Source: Erodium maritimum
Taxonomy: Eukaryota; Streptophyta; Magnoliopsida; Geraniales; Geraniaceae
Direction: 5' to 3'
Assembly: GCA_963921825.1 (NCBI GenBank)
Contig: OY997591.1
Coordinates: forward strand, 34,307,825 to 34,371,824
Length of the DNA stretch: 64,000 bases
Below, in pieces: positions 46,192-58,035 of this stretch (position 1 is its first letter; the number at the start of each line of letters is the position of its first letter). Both the position numbers and the translations under genes were made by a program. The notes beneath the pieces are model-generated. The model made no database searches. It was not told where the DNA came from and worked only from the letters and a program-made list of their open reading frames with translations.

Positions 46192-47335
46192 GGGTAAATT
46201 ACGTTTGACTACCCCGAACTATAAGCGTTTAACGGTTGACTACCCCAATGTTTATTCGTAACAATCACCTACCCCGAACTAACCATTTGTAACGACGTTG
46301 GTACCTCCCATCCATTTTTCCATCTTTTCACTGTTCATTTTTTTCTAAAATCCCAAAAATACCCTTACTATTTAAAACTCTAAAACAATTAATTTATAAT
46401 TAATTTCTTTTTTCATGTTTTTGTTAATACTCTTTATTTTCTAATATTTTAGAAATTGAAAAAAAAATCCCCATCCATGTTCTTCAACCTGTTGAGCTCC
46501 GGCGACCTACAAGCCACCCCTGGCAATTCAACGATTCGCAAACAGAGTTACTCTCCGGCAACGATTTGCTCGACTAACAGTTTTCATTTTGGAAAATCAA
46601 CGATTTGTTTCCCCAAAATCAGAATCTGAATCGATATAACAAATCAACGCTTTGTTTCCCAAAATCTACCAGAATCAGAATCGATCCAAGGAGGTGATAA
46701 GTAGATTGAACTATAGAGCTAAGAAGGGGATCGAAGAACAATCCACCGTCTCATTTTTGCCAATGGAAAATCAAATTTGTGCCTGAACCTTCAGATCTGT
46801 CGCTGGAGAAGGAGAAGTCGAGGCCGAAGCCATGGAGCTCGCGAACTCAGCCGGACTCCACACCACAAAGCTCCAGGACACGACAGTTTTGGTTGCGGGG
46901 TTGTCCACCATGGCTACCGTTTGAGCTCCACCGCCGTCGGTACTGGTACAGTCCACCATGTAACCGAGAGAATCTAAACGTGAAGAGAAAATCTAATGAT
47001 TTTTGATTTTATTTTTATTTTTGTGTGTATGCAAATTATATATTTGATATAAAAAAGATTTTCTGATTTAAAATAAATAAAAAATGAAAAGAAGAAATAA
47101 AAAACAGATTTGATTTTAAATATATATATATATATATAATTTCAAATTAAAAAAAAACTGATTATATATATATATATATGTATATAAAATTTCAAATTAA
47201 AAAAAAAAACTGATTTTCTGATTTAAAATAAATGAAAAGATGAAAAGAAGAAATAAAAAACAGATTTTCAAATTATATATATAATTTTCAAAATTTTCTA
47301 ATTTAAAATAAAAAGAAGAAATAAAAAACATATTT

Positions 47336-47387
<52 letters not shown>

Positions 47388-47874
47388 AATTTCATATTAA
47401 AAAAAACTGATTTTTAAAAATAAAACAGAAATTTTAAAATATTTTTTTATCAATTTATAAATATTTCAGTTTTTAAAATATTATATTAAAGAGCATTAAT
47501 AAAAGTTTACAATTTTTTTATATTTTTCTTAAACATATTTCAGTTTCTTAAACATTTAAAATTAAAATCAGAACATAAAAAATTGAAATATATTTTTTGA
47601 AACATTAATTTTAAATTTTTGAAAATTAATAGTTCATTTATTTCTAATTTAATAATAATAAACAAACTGTAGGGTTTATATGGTATAAAGGTGTAAATCT
47701 TGATAGCAGTGGAGGGTATTTTCGTCTTTTTACAAAATAATTAACAAACATGGATGGAAAGGGGGTGATGGCGTTACTAAACGTTAGTTCGGGGTAGGTG
47801 ATTGTTACGAGTAAACATTGGGGTAGTCAACCGTTAAACGCGTATAGTTCGGGGTAGTCAAACGTAATTTACCC
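46192..47874. mobile_element. Non-autonomous Mutator-like element (MULE), possible Pack-MULE
   Basis: Ninety-two-bp terminal inverted repeats (46192-46283 and 47783-47874) open with GGGTAAATTACGTTTGACTA and differ at about two sites. The flanks carry an exact 9-bp duplication, TTTATTCTA (46183-46191 and 47875-47883), the mark of Mutator-type insertion. No transposase is present. The left interior (46480-46990) is GC-richer and gene-like, with an open 62-codon frame on the minus strand (46771-46959), and may be a captured host fragment. The right interior is AT-rich with TA runs. It sits in the intron of gene C. Confidence 0.9.
46480..46990. other. Possible captured gene fragment inside the MULE
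   Basis: Higher GC than the rest of the element, with phrases like GAGCTCCGGCGACC and a minus-strand frame (VDNPATKTVVSWSFVVWSP) of 62 codons. No protein family was recognised, so capture is a suspicion only. Confidence 0.3.
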
Positions 47875-47883
47875 TTTATTCTA

Positions 47884-48309
47884 ATTCATAATCGTATTAC
47901 ACAACATCAAATCCGAAGCATAATTCATCCTTATGTCCAACAACAGTTGGAAGGCATTGTGCGGGATGCTGATAATGTAATAGTTGACATGGTTTTAACT
48001 TTATTGGATCATCATACAACTGAGCAACAGATGGTTGAAGTGCTATGTAAAATGTTGGATCCGTGTACGGAAAGGTTTGTGCATTATCTGTATTTGGTTT
48101 TGCTGTATTTCAGTGCAAAATACGATATGCCTGGGTGCTCTTTTGCTATCAATGAATGTGGAGGCTTTTATGTTCTTGGAGAACCAGCTGATGTGGATAA
48201 TGATGAAGAGAGTTCAAGTTCTCATTCTGATATTTCTTCTGGTTATCTTGTTGATTTGGATGATGATGAAGACGCCGATGATGAAGAAGAGTCTTGTGAT
48301 TTTGAATAG
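47884..48309 (+). pseudogene. Gene C exon 2, PWI-like domain plus acidic tail
   Basis: The frame (…THQ-type TQHQIRSIIHPYVQQQLEGI…) gives IVRDADNVIVDMVLTLLDHH, then TTEQQMVEVLCKMLD and ERFVHYLYLVLLYFSAKYD. This is the clearest PWI-like pattern in the window: D-x-x-V-I-V-D-M, L-D-H-H, M-L-D, R-F-V-x-x-L-Y. A segment with GGFYVLGEP follows, shared with B, and then an acidic tail (SDISSGYLVDLDDDEDADDE). It stops at 48307-48309; further tail-like codons (SDADVSTDTSDEWAV) occur in another frame up to about 48390, where a Tekay element is inserted. The splice acceptor is not clear. Probably a dead copy. Confidence 0.6.
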
Positions 48310-48387
48310 GATGACGAAAAGAATTATTATGCATAACATACTCAGATGCTGACGTGTCAACCGATACTTCTGATGAATGGGCGGTTT

Positions 48388-50953
48388 TGTAAAACCCGCT
48401 TATTTAAAAAGGGATATTCTTTTGTAATTAGAATCGTCGGGGTAGGTTTGTACAATAAGTGGTCTTTGTAAAAAAAAAAGGAAGTTGGGATCGTTCAGAC
48501 CTGACCTGACTCGCAGGCCCGGCCAGGCCCGACTCCCCCCCCCCTCGCTTGGGCCTGAGGCCCGTTTGCTCGCCACCGGCCCAAAAGGGAAACCAGCCCG
48601 CGTATATAAGAAGGGTGAATTAGGGTTTCGAACCCTAATTCACTTCAGACACGCCCTCTCTCCCTCTAACCTCTCGACTCCGCCTCCCTCTTCTCGAGCC
48701 GACCCTCTCTTCTTCTCTCTCTCCCCTCGCTGGCGACGCCCCCATCCCCGATCTACAGTTCTCTCTTCTCCGTTCACCGCAGCCCTCTTCTCTCCCGAGT
48801 TCCCGCCTCCGGTGCTAGGGTTCTCACAGATATCGCCGCCGCCGCCCCGAGCCTCTCTCTCCGCCTAACCCACGACCGCCACCGTCTTCTCTCCCCGACT
48901 CCGTTCCACCAAATCCGGTCGCCGGCCATCCAAAACTCGGGCTCCCTCTTAGATCTCAAACCCGATCCCCATCTCCCTCACCTTCCTTTGTCTCTCCACT
49001 GCGCGTAGCCCGAGCCCCACCGTCGCCATCCACTCGGCGGTTCTGTGACGGAAACCAGACTCACCGTCCAGATCCGTTACGGGAGCTCCGTCGTGCTGCG
49101 CCGCACTCACCGCCGCATCCCCACCGTCACCCTTTCCCCACGGTGAGAATATCACCCATGGGGTTTGGTCGACGGCGATGACTTCGCCGGTGGCTGGATT
49201 ATTTTCCCGTTTTTCCTTTCCCTTTTACTTTTATGTCCCGAGCTTCTCGAATCTGTACAGTTTTGGAAACAAAAGTTTTGATCTGGTTAGTGACGAAACG
49301 ATCTCTGTTTTGGATCTGGATTGAGGGAAAGCAAATTTTCCATTAAACCTAAAAGTAAAGAATTTGATTAACTAATGAATCGGGTTTTTGAATTAAAAGG
49401 AAATTAAAGTCAGTTTTGAGTTCTTAAGAAAAAATGATAAAACTGGATCTGGTTTAATTAAAAAGGTTTTAAAACGAAAATCTGTTGTTAAAATTAAACT
49501 TGAGTTAAGTTAAATCGAAAAGGGGGAAAACGAAATCAGATCGGATTTAGAAAGGATTGGACCTTAATCTTGAGTTTGGAAAAGAACAGAAAGGAATCGT
49601 TTTGTTTTAAAATAAAATCGGAATTAAATAAAGCAAAGGAGTTTCGAAGACGGTTTTGAGTTAAAAATGGTTTTAACTGGGTGTTGGATCAAATCTGAGT
49701 TCGGTGCGCGGGTGCTCGAACCCGATTCGTCGTAATCCCACCTTTAGCTCGCTCGAGTCTAAAAGACAACTTTTGAACTTAATCGAATCCATCGTAACCT
49801 TTAAAAAAAAATGGTGAAACCGGTTTTAATTGTAACTTTCTGTGTAAAGTATAGTGCAGCTTCGATCGAAGAGAAAACCGGAGTTACACCCAGACGCGGA
49901 CTTCGCCTTGGAAGACGGCGTTGGCCCGGTCGTCAGGAGCTAGGAGACGCTGCTGTGGTTTCGTCGTGAGGTAGGGAAAAGTAGCCGGATCTCGGCCCTG
50001 ACTAGGGAAAGTTAACAGTAGAATTGCATGTGACACCGGGGTGTCGTGGGTTAAGTAGGTTTATCGAATATTAGAAAAGCATGTTACGGGGACTTAGCAA
50101 TTATTGGAAGGGCATGTGACACTTAGTAGTGTCGTAGGAGCAGAGAACTTAGCGTTATTAGGAGTACTGGAGGCATATGACCATGCCCGGAGGTTGATTG
50201 TGAAACTGGTAATATTAGAACTGTTGGAGGCATTGGTTATGCCGGAGGTTGTTGTGTATTACTATCGTGTCTTGGGTGGCCATGAGAGCCCGTGTTATTA
50301 TTGTTGAGTCTTGGGTGGCCTTGAGAGCCCGTGTTATTATTGTTGAGTCTTGGGTGGCCTTGAGAGCCCGTGCTATTATTGTTGAGTCTTGGGTGGCCAT
50401 GAGAGCCCGTGTTATTATTTGTGTTTGGGTGGCCATGAGATCCTTTGTGATCTTGTTTAGTGTGCGATCCTTTGTGATCTTGGTATTGCGTGGTTGTCAG
50501 TCGTGTCTTTGGAGGAGGTCGTCAATTGTTGTGTGGGGTCTACATCACGTGTCCGAGTGTATGAGTCGGTTGAGAAAAGTGTTGGTCGTGTGTGTACCAT
50601 TTGAGTCGTTGTTGGTGTCACCAGATTTATCTGCTAAGTATGCCGTAGTCAGTCTGTTATCTGTGGTGGTGAGCGAATGCTCACCCCTAGCTGCTTTTCC
50701 TACAGGTACCGTTCGCATGCTGGACTAGGTGACCTTCTGAAGCTTGAAGAGCTTGAAGCGGGTTTCTGGGTGTTTTGAGTCTAGTGACGTGTACCTCGTT
50801 TTGTCCAATTGTTGGGACTTACTTTGAGATGTAAATATTATTTTGTTGAACTAAACTGGTATTTTAAGGTGTTTTAATGGAAAAGGTTTCAAAGTGTTCT
50901 TTATTTTAAACGTTCGCGTCCCGAGTTCAGTTTGCTGAAATTGGGGCGTGACA
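48388..50953 (+). mobile_element. 5' LTR of the 48388-57443 element
   Basis: TGTAAAACCCGC to GGGGCGTGACA. Its first 1.6 kb is unrelated to the TGTAAGAACC subfamily, but from about 49972 (GTAGGGAAAAGTAGCCGG) it joins the common family LTR. The reading frame at 48485-48868 is LTR sequence, not a gene. Confidence 0.92.
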
Positions 50954-52187
50954 GCTTGGTATCAGAGCTCGAGGTTTCATACCTCGGACTGTACGTCATT
51001 TAGGTGGGGAGAGTCGAGTTAGTGAAGTCCCGTCGCGCGTTGGGTACGCAGGTCGGAAACCGTGTGTAGACCCGTGGTGTTTTAAGTCCTGTTTGTGTTT
51101 GTGCGTGTGTGCAGTGTTTGATTGCTAGTGTGCGGATTGTTTGTTGTTGCGTGAAAGGTTTTTAAACTGTCGCGACTCGACTCAGGGGCGCCCCTGTGGT
51201 CGAGCGTGATGGTGTTGACGTCGAGTGGGTACAATGTAGTTCGGGGACGCCTGGACCGGGTTGTAACCACCTGATGTTAAGAAATGGGGTTTTGTAATGA
51301 AAAGGAGAAAGTTTTTTTTAAATTGATTGGCCCGGTGGGCGTGTGTGTGTGGGTTGATTGGTCCGGTGGGTGCGCTTTGATTTTTGGTTGGCCCGGTGGG
51401 CGGGTTTTCGGTTTTGTTTGGCCGCGTTGGCTTGTGGTTGACTTTGGGTGAGTTGTGTTTTGGTCTTGATTTGTTTTAAGTGTGTCGTTGGTTTGGTGGT
51501 CAAATGTCTGCGATGCACAAGCGTGCGGGTCGCTAGGAGAAGGATAGGATGCGAGTGTCCAAGGACCGACGTGACGGTGTGTTGGGTGCGAAATCATCAC
51601 CGCTACGGGACGGGTCTTGGACCGGCCCGATAGAAAACGTGGCTGGAGCCTCTGTTTTGGCCCGGTAGGTGGCACGGTCCATTTGGCGTGCCGACCCGGT
51701 AGGTGGCACATACCATTTGGCGTGTCGGCCCGGTAGGTGGCACGACACGACTTGGGTGCCGGCCCGGAAGGTGGTACGGCCCGGGTCAGTTGCCGGCCTG
51801 GTCCAGTAAGCCGGTTTCAATTGTTTTGTGGTTGTTTCGTTGTACGGTTAGGTTTGTCGTTGCGCGGCTTAATGTGCGTTTGTGCGGTTTATTTAAGGGT
51901 TCGCTTATGTATTATTATAATTGAAATATTAATAGTGTGAGCAATGGTGTGTTCTCATTTGAGAGCGTGATTCCCCGTCTTGGGGTTTCCCTACGTGATC
52001 GGGTATTTGGGTGATTGAGGTTGTGAACAATAGTGATTACTGAATTGAGGAAGTGTTTCCCGTGTCGAGGTTTATCTTACGTAAGCGAGTACTTGAGGTG
52101 TTGATGGCGTGAGCAGTGTGACGTTTGGCATCAGGTTTTGAGGTAGTGGTTTCCCTGGTTAGTTCGGTAAGTCTTTAGTGCGTTACT

Positions 52188-52416
52188 AGTATGCCATAAT
52201 CGAACGGGTGTCCGTGGAGGTGAGCATAACGCTCATCCCCTTTACTACTTTTCCCGCAAGGGACGAGTAGCGAACACTGGTTTGGTTGCGGAAAGTTATA
52301 AGTAAATGCATAGAGGACCGTGTGAGGGTTGCACTGGACCTTACCGGGGTGACTAAGGGAGTGGATGTTCGGTCTCCGTTTTGTGCGTCAATTTTAATGG
52401 GTAACGGGGCGTCACA
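52188..52416 (+). other. LTR-end-like relic within the internal region
   Basis: Counterpart of 41083-41313, ending GGGGCGTCACA. Shared position in both elements means it predates their separation. Confidence 0.6.
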
Positions 52417-52929
52417 CTCTTCTGCTTCGTCGAGTTGTGTTGAGTTAGAGCCGTTGAGTCCACCCCTGCGTCGGGACACGCCGGTTGGTGGTAGTGTGGT
52501 GTTGACAAAGGTCTGTCGTGCCTGCGAAGTTAGAAAAGCGAGCTGATACAGGAGGTTCGAGAGAGGGCTCAAGAGCCCTGATACTGGATTGAGTCCTCAC
52601 CCCGAGGATCGGGTATGTTCGGAGTTGGTAGGCACGACGACGACAGTGGAGCGAGGTCTTAGAGAGACTGCGAGGATCTGTGAGGACCGACATCGATTGA
52701 ACTTGTGCTTGTATCCGTGGGAAGAATACTTACTAAATGTCAACCTTTAACGTAATCTTGGAAATAGATTGGCTGGCGAAGTACCGAGCCAATATCGACT
52801 GTCACAGACGACTAGTGACGGTGTCAACGGGCAACACGAGAGGTTCATGTATTCTGGACAGTGGGAGCGGAGTTCTCCTGTCGGCTTGTCCGTAGTAAAG
52901 GAAGTATCGGTCGTGCAGAGCCGAGAGTT

Positions 52930-53510
52930 ACCGCGAGAGGCGTGCGAGTTCCCTGAGGTCCTCCCTAAGGAATTGAGCGGGTTGCCACCAGTTCGTGAGG
53001 TGGAGTTCAGGATTGACCTGGTGCCGGGAACGGCAGCGTTATCGATGGCGCCTTACAGGTTCGCACAAGCCGATTTGACCAAGCTGAAGAGTCAGCCCGA
53101 GGAATTTCTGGAGAAGGGGTTTATTCGTCCGAGCACATCGATGTGGGAAGCGCCAGCACTCTTCGTGAAGAAGAAGAGTGGAGAGCTTCGGATGTGCATG
53201 GACTACCGGAAACTGAACCGGGTTACGGTGGATGACCGATACCCGATGCCGAAAATTGACGACTTGTTCGACCAGTTGAGAGGGTCGACGCTTTTTTCTC
53301 GAAGATCGACCTACGATCCCGATACTACCAGTTGCGAGTCCGAGAGGGGGACGTCGCAAGGACTGTATTCCGGACATGCTATGAGCATTACGAGTTCGGG
53401 GTGATGACTCTGAACTGCCGAACGCACCTGCAGCGTTCATGGATCTGATGAACAGTATGTTCCGACCGTTCTTAAATCAGTCTGGGGTGATGTTTGTGGA
53501 CGACAAAGAT
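52930..53510 (+). other. Reverse transcriptase region (fossil)
   Basis: Blocks [40 protein letters not shown] and [19 protein letters not shown] match the 41850-43096 element and the Tekay/Del pattern. It is broken. Confidence 0.88.
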
Positions 53511-54469
53511 CCGGGAGAGAGTTGCCGACAGTGCTGACGTCGAGGGCTGGGATCGTTGTGCTAAGTGGGAGTTACGGTATCGCGGAGGTCTTGTACATAC
53601 CGCGTGACGACGGAGGCGACGAGCTGCGAGAGTCGCATCATTCGCGTCTAACAGTGCACGTGAATGGCACTAAGAGGAGCGCGACATCAGGTAGCATGTC
53701 TAGTGGAGCGGGATGCGGAGAGCGGTTGTGGGATTAGTATCACGGTGTCTCACTCGTCGGCAGGTGAGAGCCGAACATCAGCGTCCCGCTGGTTTACTGC
53801 AACCACTGCGGGTTGCACAGTGGAAATGGGGGCACGTCACGACGGGTTTCGTGAACGGTTAGCCGAGTTCGCCTACAACAACAGCTTTCAGGCCAGTATC
53901 ATGATGGCACCGTTCGAAGCATTGTATGGTAGGCCGGGTCGATCGCCCGTGTGCTGGGTAGAAATGAGGAATAAGAGTTTACTGGGTCTAGAACTGGACC
54001 GGGAGACAGTTGAGTCGGTCGTGCCGAAGCATGAGCGGTTGAAGACCGCGCAGAGTCAACAGGAGCTGTGCTGACAGACGGCACCGACCTCTCGAGTCAG
54101 CAGTTGGTGGTCATGTATCTCTAGAGATGAGTCTGAAGGGTGGACTGATGCGTTTCAACCGCGGTGGAGGCGGGTTAGCCCCGCGGTGTATCGGGCCTTT
54201 CGAGGTCTTGAGTACATCATTGGGTGGGAAGATGTCAAGGTAACGGGTGATGTTTTGCATGAGGAGAAACCGGTTTGGGAAATGGATCCACGGGAGCAGG
54301 TCCTGCGTGGAAGGGTTATCCGCTTAGAACGGGTGCAGTGGCGGCACCACGAGACTGAGTCGACTCGGAAACGCAAGGACGAGGTTCACGCGGAGTACCC
54401 CGATCTGTTCGACTCCTGAGGTGCGTTGTTCTAAATTTCGCGGACGAAATTCTTTTAAGGGGGGTAGAC

Positions 54470-57443
54470 TGTAAAACCCGCTTATTTAAAAAGGGATATT
54501 CTTTTGTAATTAGAATCGTCGGGGTAGGTTTGTGCAATAAGTGGTCTTTGTAAAAAAAAAGGAAGTTGGGATCATTCAGACCTGACCTGACTCGCAGGCC
54601 CGGCCAGGCCCGACTCCCCCCCTCGCTTGGGCCTGAGGCCCGTTTGCTCGCCACCGGCCCAAAAGGGAAACCAGCCCGCGTATATAAGAAGGGTGAATTA
54701 GGGTTTCGAACCCTAATTCACTTCAGACACGCCCTCTCTCCCTCTAACCTCTCGACTCCGCCTCCCTCTTCTCGAGCTGACCCTCTCTTCTTCTCTCTCT
54801 CTCCTCGCCGGCGACGCCCCCATCCCCGATCTACAGCTCTCTCTTCTCCGTTCACCGCATCCCTCTTCTCTCCCGAGTTCCCGCTTCCGGTGCTAGGGTT
54901 CTCACAGATATCGCCGCCGCCGCCCCGAGCCTCTCTCTCCGTCTAACCCACGACCACCACCATCTTCTCTCCCCGACTCCGTTCCACCAAATCCGGTCCC
55001 CGGCCATCCAAAACCCGGGCTCCCTCTCAGATCTTAAACCCGAGCCCCCTCTCCCTCACCTTCCTTCGTCTCTCCACTGCGCGTAGCCCGAGCCCCACCG
55101 TCGCCATCCACTTGCCGGTTCTGTGACGGAAACCAGACTCACCGTCCAGATCCGTTACGGGAGCTCCGCCGTGCTCCGCCGCACTCACCGCCGCATCCCC
55201 ACCGTCACCCTTTCCCCACAGTGAGAATCTCACCCACGGGGTTTGGTCGCCGGCGATGACTTCGCCGGTGGCCGGATAATTTTCCCGTTTTTCCTTTCCC
55301 TTTTACTTTTCTGTCCCGAGCTTCTCGAATCTGTACAGTTTTGGAAACAAAAGTTTTGATCTGGTTAGTGACGAAACGATCTCTGTTTTGGATCTGGATT
55401 GAGGGGAAGCAAATTTTCCATTAAACCTAAAAGTAAAGAATTTGATTAACTAATGAATCGGGTTTTTGGATTAAAAGGAAATTAAAGTCAATTTTGAGTT
55501 CTTAAGAAAAAAATGATAAAACTGGATCTGGTTTAATTAAAAAGGTTTTAAAACGAAAATCTGTTGTTAAAATTAAACTTGAGTTAAGTTAAATCGAAAA
55601 GGGGGAAAACGAAATCAGATCGGATTTAGAAAGGATTGGACCTTAATCTTGAGTTTGGAAAAGAACAGAAAGGAATCGTTTTGTTTTAAAATAAAATCGG
55701 AATTAAATAAAGCAAAGGAGTTTCGAAGACGGTTTTGAGTTAAAAATGGTTTTAACTGGGTGTTGGATCAAATCTGAGTTCGGTGCGCGGGTGCTCGAAC
55801 CCGATTCGTCGTAATCCCACCTTTAGCTCGCTCGAGTCTAAAACACAACTTTTGAACTTAATCGAATCCATCGTAACCTTTAAAAAAAAATGGTGAAACC
55901 GGTTTTAATTGTAACTTTCTGTGTAAAGTATAGTGCAGCTTCGATCGAAGAGAAAACCGGAGTTACACCCAGACGCGGACTTCACCTTGGAAGACGGCGT
56001 TGGCCCGGTCGTCAGGAGCTAGGAGACGCTGCTGTGGTTTCGTCGTGAGGTAGGGAAAAGTAGCCGGATCTCGGCCCTGACTAGGGAAAGTTAACAGTAG
56101 AATTGCATGTGACACCGGGGTGTCGTGGGTTAAGTAGGTTTATCGAATATTAGAAAAGCATGTTACGGGAACTTATCAATTATTGGAAGGGCATGTGACA
56201 CTTAGTAGTGTCGTAGGAGCAGAGAACTTAGCGTTATTAGGAGTACTGGAGGCATATGACCATGCCCGGAGGTTGATTGTGAAACTGGTAATATTAGAAC
56301 TGTTGGAGGCATTGGTTATGCCGGAGGTTGTTGTGTATTACTATCGTGTCTTGGGTGGCCATGAGAGCCCGTGTTATTATTGTTGAGTCTTGGGTGGCCA
56401 TGAGAGCCCGTGTTATTATTTGTGTTTTGGGTGGCCATGAGAGCCTGTACTTTACTGTTGGGGCTTTGGGTGGCCATGAATGCCCGTAGGGTTTTTGAAC
56501 CCGTGTCTTTGCTGTTGGAGTCGTGGGTGGCCGTGAGTGCCCGTGGGGTTGTTGAGTCCGTGTCTTACTGTTGGTGTCTTGGGTGGCCATGAGTGCCTGT
56601 GGAGTGTTGATCTTGTGTTGTTGCCGTTTGTTGAACCTTGCTTGTGATTGTGATTGGTTACTTGATACTGGTGGAGGTTGTGTGGTGTAGCTAGCCTCCC
56701 GACTGGGATCGGGAGAAGCGGAGAGGTTGTGGGCTAGCTCCCCGACTGGGATCGGGGGAAGGACGAGTGGGTGTGGCTAACCACCCGACTGGGATCGGGT
56801 GAAGTGGAGAGGCTGTGGGTTAGCCTCCCGACTGGGATCGGGAGAAGTTGCGCGACAGGTCGACCGCCTGGCCCGACTGGGATCGGAAAGGGCGAGGGAC
56901 AAAGATGGTTACTGAGCAGCTGGTATGCGATCCTTTGTGATCTTGTTTGGTGTGCGATCCTTTGTGATCTTGGTATTGCGTGGTTGTCAGTCGTGTCTTT
57001 GGAGGAGGTCGTCAATTGTTGTGTGGGGTCTACATCACGTGTCCGAGTGTATGAGTCGGTTGAGAAAAGTGTTGGTCGTGTGTGTGTCATTTGAGTCGTT
57101 GTTGGTGTCACCAGATTTATCTGCTAAGTATGCCGTAGTCAGTCTGTTATCTGTGGTGGTGAGCGAACGCTCACCCCTAGCTGCTTTTCCTACAGGTACC
57201 GTTCGCAGGCTGGACTAGGTGAGCTTCTGAAGCTTGAAGAGCTTGAACCGGGTTTCTTGGTGTTTTGAGTCTAGTGACGTGTACCTCGTTTTGTCCAATT
57301 GTTGGGACTTATTTTGAGATGTAAATATTATTTTTTTGAACTAAACTGGTATTTTAAGGTGTTTTAATGGAAAATGTTTCAAAGTGTTCTTTATTTTAAA
57401 CGTTCGCGTCCCGAGTTCAGTTCGCTGAAATTGGGGCGTGACA
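54470..57443 (+). mobile_element. 3' LTR of the 48388-57443 element
   Basis: Follows the purine tract (AAGGGGGGTAGAC). Compared with the 5' LTR it keeps a longer minisatellite and the four-hairpin array (about 56690-56880), the mirror of 2761-2909. Confidence 0.92.
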
Positions 57444-57840
57444 GGTTTAATGTAAATTTGAATTAAAAATTGGAATATTTAATGTTGTGGTAATATACGT
57501 GTCGTTTTAAATTGTTATGCACCTACGGTGGTTATTTATGCAAGAACGTGTATTTTTAACGGTTAAGTATATAATATAAATTAATCGCACTTTCAAGCAT
57601 GGGATTGTAAGATTTATAAGTAACTGATTAGTACAGATATCAAACTTTTGGTAGATAATTTAAATTATACACATTGAAGTTGAGTTTTGAATTTAAAATA
57701 TATTATGTACAGTTATTGTCGGTGCAATTGAGTGATGGTATAAACATATTTAGTTCCAGTAACCGTACAAAACTACCCAATGGTTTCGGAAATATATGAT
57801 ATATGGTTGATTAAATCCCTATATATATAATTTAGTGGCA
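57444..57840. other. Flank of gene D
   Basis: AT-rich host DNA that resumes gene C's downstream sequence after the element. No gene before 57841. Confidence 0.5.
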
Positions 57841-57972
57841 ATGTATATGGAGAGAAAAGAATTTGAAGTTGTTAGTGTTTACTGGATGGACTCCGACCAT
57901 AAATTGCAGGATCGTCGACCTATATACAGACATGCAGAAAATAGGTTGATTAATTGGTTGATTTATGATGCG
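57841..57972 (+). pseudogene. Gene D exon 1
   Basis: ATG at 57841 gives 44 codons: MYMERKEFEVVSVYWMDSDH, then KLQDRRPIYRHAENRLINWLIYDA, followed by GTAAGA. The end matches exon 1 of A, B and C (W-x-I/V-Y/C-D before the donor). The LRSGRVV start of B and C is absent. No in-frame acceptor was found that joins cleanly to 58036 onward, so the copy may already be out of frame. Confidence 0.5.
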
Positions 57973-58035
57973 GTAAGATTGTTATCACGTTAAATTGTTG
58001 TCTTTTTCTATAGTTTGCATGTTATTAATTGAGGC

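Larger units (their letters stand above)
48388..57443 (+). mobile_element. Ty3/gypsy Tekay/Del-type element, TSD GGTTT, broken
   Basis: 5' LTR 48388-50953, tRNA-Met primer site 50957-50968, internal region to 54469 with a purine tract, and 3' LTR 54470-57443. Exact GGTTT copies lie at 48383-48387 and 57444-57448. Internally a leader, GC-rich repeats, an LTR-end relic, part of the reverse transcriptase (about 52930-53510), integrase pieces and a chromodomain-like end (54186-54419) are seen; gag is not. LTR mismatch by eye is near 1% in the AT-rich middle and near 4% in the CpG-rich part, so it is the youngest-looking copy, perhaps about a million years. It carries roughly ten or more breaks. 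Confidence 0.92.

Noticed and set aside
48485-48868. 127-codon frame, repeated at 54566-54946
   Set aside because: Both copies lie in the LTR pair of one element. Pro/Ser-rich low complexity, with differences between copies that do not favour silent sites by eye.
52186-52572. 128-codon minus-strand frame, partner at 41083-41301
   Set aside because: Antisense to the LTR-end relic in both elements; no domain.
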